Shown here: positions 60,616 through 64,000 of the stretch, piece after piece
Layout of the letters: every line of letters begins with the position of its first letter
Numbering within the stretch: position 1 is the stretch's first letter
Assembly (NCBI GenBank): GCA_040752215.1
Contig: JBFMEX010000067.1
Span: forward strand, 1 to 64,000
From: JBFMEX01 sp040752215
GTDB lineage: Bacteria > Pseudomonadota > Alphaproteobacteria > Rhizobiales > Hyphomicrobiaceae
Length of the DNA: 64,000 nt
Direction of reading: 5' to 3'
Translations under genes and position numbers: made by a program
The notes under the pieces: model-generated
The model's input: the letters and a program-made list of their open reading frames with translations, nothing else
The model's database searches: none
What the model was told of the DNA's origin: nothing

Positions 60616-61755
60616 GTGCGGGCAATGATACTCACACTGGCGTTTCGCAATCTGTTTCACGACCGCATCCGCCTGGCGGTGACGCTGATCGGCATCCTGT
60701 TCTCGATCGTCCTGGTCGCCGTGCAGCTCGGCCTCTACCTCGGCGCCAGCCGCATGATCACCGCCAACATCGATCATGCCAAGGCCGATCTGTGGGTGAT
60801 GACCTACGGGGCGAAGAGCTACGAGGACGGCGCGATCCTGCTGACCCCGCGCGAGCGCCACCAGGCGTTGGCCACATCCGGCGTGTCGGCGGTGATCCCT
60901 CTGGTCGTTGCGTTCGCTGAGTGGCGCAAGCCGAGCGGCGGCAGCACGCGCGTCGTGGTGGTCGGCTCGGATGCCGAGGACGGCGGGCTCGAGCCGTGGT
61001 CGCTGGCCGACGGCACTTGGCAGGACATCAAGGCGCCGGACGCGGTGGCGGTCGACAGCAGCTACCTCAAGGAGCTCGACATTGCCGGGATCGGCAGCAC
61101 TGCGCAGATCGCCAGGGGGCGGATCCGGGTCCGCGCGCTGACCGAGGGCATCCGCTCGTTCACGCAGTCGCCCTACGTGTTCACGCCGCTGTCGCGGGCG
61201 CGCAATCTGCTCGGCGTCGACGAGGAGCGCTCGACCTTCTACCTGGTGCAGCTGACTCCGGGCGCCGACCCGCTCGCGGTGCGCAAGGATCTCGAGCACC
61301 GGCTCGAGGGTGCGGAGGTGCTGACCACCGAGGAGTTCCGTGACCGCAGCCTGAAGCAGTGGCTGTTCCGCACCGGTGCCGGCGTGGCGCTGATCGGCGG
61401 CGCGCTGCTCGGCATCCTGGTCGGCACGGTGATCGTCGCGCAGACACTCTACTCGAGCACCAAGGACCATCTGAACGAGTTCGCCACGCTGCGAGCGCTC
61501 GGCTCCTCGTCGGGCTACATCCACAAGGTGATCCTGTCGCAGGCGGCATTGAGCGCGGTGATCGGCTATGTGCTCGGCATGGCAATCGCGCTCGCAGTGG
61601 TCTACTTCAGCCGCTCGACACCGCTGCCACTGGTTATGACCGGCGGCCTTGCGTTCTCGTTGTTCGCGCTGACGCTGTTCATGTGCGCCATCTCCGCCAT
61701 CTCGGCGATCGTCAAGGTGACCAAGATCGATCCAGCCATGGTGTTCAGCCGATGA
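60616..61755 (+). CDS. devC: ABC exporter permease, DevC/MacB-like
   Basis: 379 residues from GTG 60616, preferred because AGAGAGG sits just upstream; ATG 60625 is the alternative. One N-terminal helix (LAVTLIGILFSIVLVAVQLG), a periplasmic domain containing NIDHAKADLWVMTYGAKSYEDG, and three C-terminal helices (LIGGALLGILVGTVIVAQTLY; AVIGYVLGMAIALAVVYFS; SLFALTLFMCAISAISAIV). The IDHAKADLWV stretch is typical of the DevC branch, which with DevA and DevB exports glycolipids in cyanobacteria. Substrate here unknown. Its stop overlaps the devA start (ATGA). Confidence 0.88.
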   Translation: MRAMILTLAFRNLFHDRIRLAVTLIGILFSIVLVAVQLGLYLGASRMITANIDHAKADLWVMTYGAKSYEDGAILLTPRERHQALATSGVSAVIPLVVAFAEWRKPSGGSTRVVVVGSDAEDGGLEPWSLADGTWQDIKAPDAVAVDSSYLKELDIAGIGSTAQIARGRIRVRALTEGIRSFTQSPYVFTPLSRARNLLGVDEERSTFYLVQLTPGADPLAVRKDLEHRLEGAEVLTTEEFRDRSLKQWLFRTGAGVALIGGALLGILVGTVIVAQTLYSSTKDHLNEFATLRALGSSSGYIHKVILSQAALSAVIGYVLGMAIALAVVYFSRSTPLPLVMTGGLAFSLFALTLFMCAISAISAIVKVTKIDPAMVFSR

Positions 61756-62504
61756 AGCGCGAGCCCGTTCTCGAAGCCCGCAATGTGGTGAAGGAGCTCG
61801 GCAAAGGTGCCGGCACGGTGATGGCGCTCAAGGGCGTCAGCTTGTCGCTGATGCCGGGCGAGCTGACGCTGCTGATGGGGCCCTCCGGCAGCGGCAAGAC
61901 CACGCTCCTGTCGATCCTCGGCTGCATCCTTTCGCCGACCTCGGGCGACGTGCGCATCGACGGCCACACGACCGAGGGGCTGGATGCCGAGAATCTGGCG
62001 ACGCTGAGGCGCGATCACATCGGCTTCATCTTCCAGTCCTACAACCTGTTTCCGACGCTGACGGCGCTCGAGAACGTGCGCATCGCGCTCGACGTGCGCG
62101 GCCAGAAGGGGTTTCCCGCCGCGGCGCGTGCCGAGGAGTGCCTGCGCGACGTCGGGCTCGGCCCGCGCATGATGCACTACCCGGGCAACCTGAGCGGCGG
62201 AGAGCAGCAGCGCGTGGCCGTGGCGCGCGCGATCGCCAGCTCGCCGTCGGTGGTGCTGGCGGACGAGCCGACGGCAGCGCTCGACAGCGAGAACGGCCAT
62301 GCGGTGATGGAGCTGCTGGCGCGTATCGCCCGCGAGCAGCACCGCAGCGTGCTGGCTGTCACCCATGACCCGCGCACGCTGCGCTATGCCGACCGCGTGG
62401 TGCGCATCGAGGATGGCAGGATCGTCGGCGAGGAGCGGCGCCCGGACGGGCTCGATGCCGCCGAGATCACGGATTTGACGAAGAGGCGCAAAGCTCATGG
62501 TTAA
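61752..62504 (+). CDS. devA: ABC exporter ATPase, DevA/LolD-like
   Basis: 250 residues. Walker A LLMGPSGSGKTTLLSILGC, Q-loop IGFIFQSYNLFPTLTALENV, signature NLSGGEQQRVAVARAI, Walker B SVVLADEPTAALDSENG, His switch AVTHDPRTL. The SYNLFPTLTALENV and LSGGEQQRVAVARA phrases belong to the MacB/LolD/DevA class that powers mechanotransmission exporters. It overlaps devC by 4 bp and devB by 8 bp, so the three are made together. Confidence 0.94.
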   Translation: MKREPVLEARNVVKELGKGAGTVMALKGVSLSLMPGELTLLMGPSGSGKTTLLSILGCILSPTSGDVRIDGHTTEGLDAENLATLRRDHIGFIFQSYNLFPTLTALENVRIALDVRGQKGFPAAARAEECLRDVGLGPRMMHYPGNLSGGEQQRVAVARAIASSPSVVLADEPTAALDSENGHAVMELLARIAREQHRSVLAVTHDPRTLRYADRVVRIEDGRIVGEERRPDGLDAAEITDLTKRRKAHG

Positions 62505-63591
62505 GCTCGATTCCACTGTTTCCACCTTGCTGATCGCGGCGGCCGCGGCCGGGCTCGTCGGCCTTGTGGCCAGCAGCTGGCGGCACACCGACCCCTCGCC
62601 GGCACCTGCCCTCGCGGCATCGGAGGCCAGGCCGACCCAGGGCGGCTCCGGCGTCGGCCCGTGGGCGACGTCGGCCACGGGGCGGGTCGAGCCGCGCGAC
62701 GGCGAGGTGCGGATCACCGCCCAGACGCCTGGCCGCATCGTCGAGATACCTGTCGCGGCCAACGACCGTGTGCTCGCTGGCGACCTGCTGGTGCGGCTCG
62801 ACGACGGCGACGCCTTGCAGCGCATCGTGGCGGCCGATTCCGAGGTCGACGTGCGTATCCGCGAGCGCGACGAGGAGGAGGCCAAGGGCTCGGCGCTCGA
62901 GCGCCGCCAGGCGGAGGATGCACTGATCGAGGCCGAACGATCGCTGATGAGCGCACTGATGCGCTTCGACGAGGCGGCGGCGGATGTCAGAGCCAGAAAG
63001 GGCCAGAGCGAGGCGGTTCTGCGTGCGCGCGAGCGCGTCGCGGCGGCCCGCGAGCGGCTCGGCGAGGAGCGACGGCGCTTCGAGCGCCTGAGCGCACGCG
63101 GCGACATGCCGTTGCCGACCCGGCTCGAGGCGGCGGTGACACAGGCTCGCAGCGACCTCGTGCTCGCCTACAACGCCTACGAGCGGACCCACATCCGCGC
63201 GCCGTTCGATGGCAGTGTGCTGAGCGTGCCGGCCAAGCTCGGCGAGCTTGCGGTGGCCTCGCCGGAGGTGCCGCTGGTCACGTTCGGCGATCTCGCCGGG
63301 CTCAAGGTTCGCGCCGAGGTCGAGGATCGCGACCTCGCGAAGGTGCACATCGGCCAGCGGGTCGTCATCAAGGCCGACGCGTTCCCGGATCGCGAGTTCG
63401 GAGGCGTCGTGTCGAGCATCTCCTCGGCCCTCGGCAGCCCGCGTATCGCGACGCGCGGTCCACGCCGGCCGAACGACGTCGACGTGCTCGAGGTGTTTGT
63501 CGATCTCGAGGGGACGCCGCCGCTGCTGACGGGCATGCGGGTCGACGTCTTCTTCCGCGCCGAGAAGGCGACGGCGCTCCAGGTGAACTGA
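62497..63591 (+). CDS. devB: Membrane-fusion (adaptor) protein, DevB/HlyD-like
   Basis: 364 residues. One N-terminal helix (STLLIAAAAAGLVGLVASS), the first lipoyl half (ATGRVEPRDGEVRITAQTPG), a coiled-coil hairpin at about 125-215 rich in Arg/Glu/Ala, the second half (HIRAPFDGSVLSVPAKLGE) and a beta-barrel (VTFGDLAGLKVRAEVEDRDL, VVIKADAFPDREFGGVV). It bridges the DevC/DevA unit to an outer-membrane TolC-like channel, which is not in the window. Last gene of the operon. Confidence 0.92.
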   Translation: MVKLDSTVSTLLIAAAAAGLVGLVASSWRHTDPSPAPALAASEARPTQGGSGVGPWATSATGRVEPRDGEVRITAQTPGRIVEIPVAANDRVLAGDLLVRLDDGDALQRIVAADSEVDVRIRERDEEEAKGSALERRQAEDALIEAERSLMSALMRFDEAAADVRARKGQSEAVLRARERVAAARERLGEERRRFERLSARGDMPLPTRLEAAVTQARSDLVLAYNAYERTHIRAPFDGSVLSVPAKLGELAVASPEVPLVTFGDLAGLKVRAEVEDRDLAKVHIGQRVVIKADAFPDREFGGVVSSISSALGSPRIATRGPRRPNDVDVLEVFVDLEGTPPLLTGMRVDVFFRAEKATALQVN

Positions 63592-63651
63592 GCAAGACGG
63601 AGTGCTCCGCGCGCGGAGCCTCCCTCCTCGCACCAGCCCTTCGCCCAGTGC

Positions 63652-64000
63652 TCACGAGAGCGCCAGCAGCAACGTGCGGCCGCTGAGCAGCAATATCACG
63701 GTCGCCAGCGCCACCATCAGCACTCGTTCTGGCAGATATCGGGTGTTGAGCGCGGCGACCGGGGCGGCGACAACGCCGCCGACGACGAGCGCGGCGATGA
63801 TCGGCCAAGGCGAGATTCCGACCGTCACCAGCAGCGTGCCGGCGATTGTCACCGTGACGAAGAACTCGGCCGCGTTGACGGAGCCGATGGCGGTGCGCGG
63901 GGCGACACCGTGGCCGACCAGCGTGGTGGTGACGATCGGTCCCCATCCGCCGCCTCCGATCGCATCGAGCAGCCCGCCGAAGAAGCCGAGCGGCACGGCG
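63652..64000 (-). CDS. TauE/SafE-family membrane permease, C-terminal part (cut by window edge)
   Basis: The visible part is about 115 residues reading in from the right edge. It carries GFFGGLLDAIGGGGWGPIVTTTLV, the second signature repeat of the family, then SVNAAEFFVTVTIAGTLLV, WPIIAALVVGGVVAAPVAALN and LMVALATVILLLSGRTLLL. Family members move sulphite, sulphoacetate or other small anions. The gene continues beyond 64000. Convergent with the DevB-type gene. Confidence 0.88.
   Translation of the reverse strand, partial: AVPLGFFGGLLDAIGGGGWGPIVTTTLVGHGVAPRTAIGSVNAAEFFVTVTIAGTLLVTVGISPWPIIAALVVGGVVAAPVAALNTRYLPERVLMVALATVILLLSGRTLLLALS

Noticed and set aside
1..64000. tRNA, rRNA, tmRNA, RNase P RNA, CRISPR arrays, insertion sequences, att sites
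   Set aside because: Looked for characteristic T-loops, conserved cores, spaced direct repeats and transposase motifs; none was convincing.

Overview
The window is about 68% GC, densely coded on both strands, with many ATGA or TGATG start/stop overlaps. The gene families (DnaE2-type translesion polymerase, PlcP/Agt lipid remodelling, a Pho-type box, a FixK/Fnr-type box, Methylobacterium-type formate dehydrogenase, Anbu operon) point to an alphaproteobacterium, most likely Hyphomicrobiales or a close relative. No rRNA, tRNA, CRISPR array, insertion sequence or phage was seen. It reads as chromosomal backbone with metabolic and envelope modules.

Layout. 1-1036 is the 3' part of dnaE2, carrying two palindromic repeat elements in frame. 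1.2-6.3 kb holds a secreted C2-like protein, MarR and AraC regulators, a lone TRAP-type binding protein, a glutaredoxin-CcdA fusion and a small conserved protein. 6.4-12.2 kb holds a 2-hydroxyacid dehydrogenase, a plcP-glycosyltransferase pair behind a candidate Pho box, a solute-binding protein and a BcsA-like glycosyltransferase. 12.2-15 kb holds a CNBD potassium channel, a DMT exporter and an unexplained stretch ending in a minus-strand terminator.

15.2-32.8 kb is the most interesting region. It has a PanE-like reductase with a GntR-type palindrome at its promoter, AceK, a two-subunit NAD-dependent formate dehydrogenase (fused NuoE/NuoF beta subunit), a SucCD-like acyl-CoA synthetase, and a divergent GntR regulator leading an operon of a TPP-dependent lyase/decarboxylase, a formyl-CoA transferase (Frc), a stand-alone homologue of the 10-formyl-THF hydrolase domain of ALDH1L, and formate-THF ligase. 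Two matching palindromes lie in the divergent promoter. I infer a GntR-controlled formyl-CoA/formate module: an oxalate-like or 2-hydroxy acid is activated to its CoA ester, cleaved to formyl-CoA, and the C1 unit is passed to formate, formyl-THF or CO2 plus NADH. The PanE-like enzyme may reduce the CoA ester, as reported for oxalyl-CoA in Methylobacterium.

32.8-38.1 kb holds a hemerythrin and a MoaD-like protein sharing a Fnr/FixK-type box, then the four-gene Anbu operon (ATP-grasp, alpha-E, transglutaminase, Anbu). 38.1-42.1 kb holds UDP-glucose dehydrogenase and a GT2-ChbG/HpnK-GtrA operon. 42.1-46.1 kb holds a type I secretion ABC/HlyD pair behind a HlyC-like lysine acyltransferase. 46.3-53.2 kb holds a DUF302 protein, a polyprenyl-sugar lipid modification set (LAB_N, GT2, GT39), a PabB-PabC fusion and a patatin. 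53.2-60 kb holds small membrane proteins, a large unknown envelope protein, a sodium/solute symporter, a carboxylesterase and a DUF2147 protein. The right end holds a DevCAB-type exporter with a possible sigma-54 promoter and a truncated TauE-family gene.
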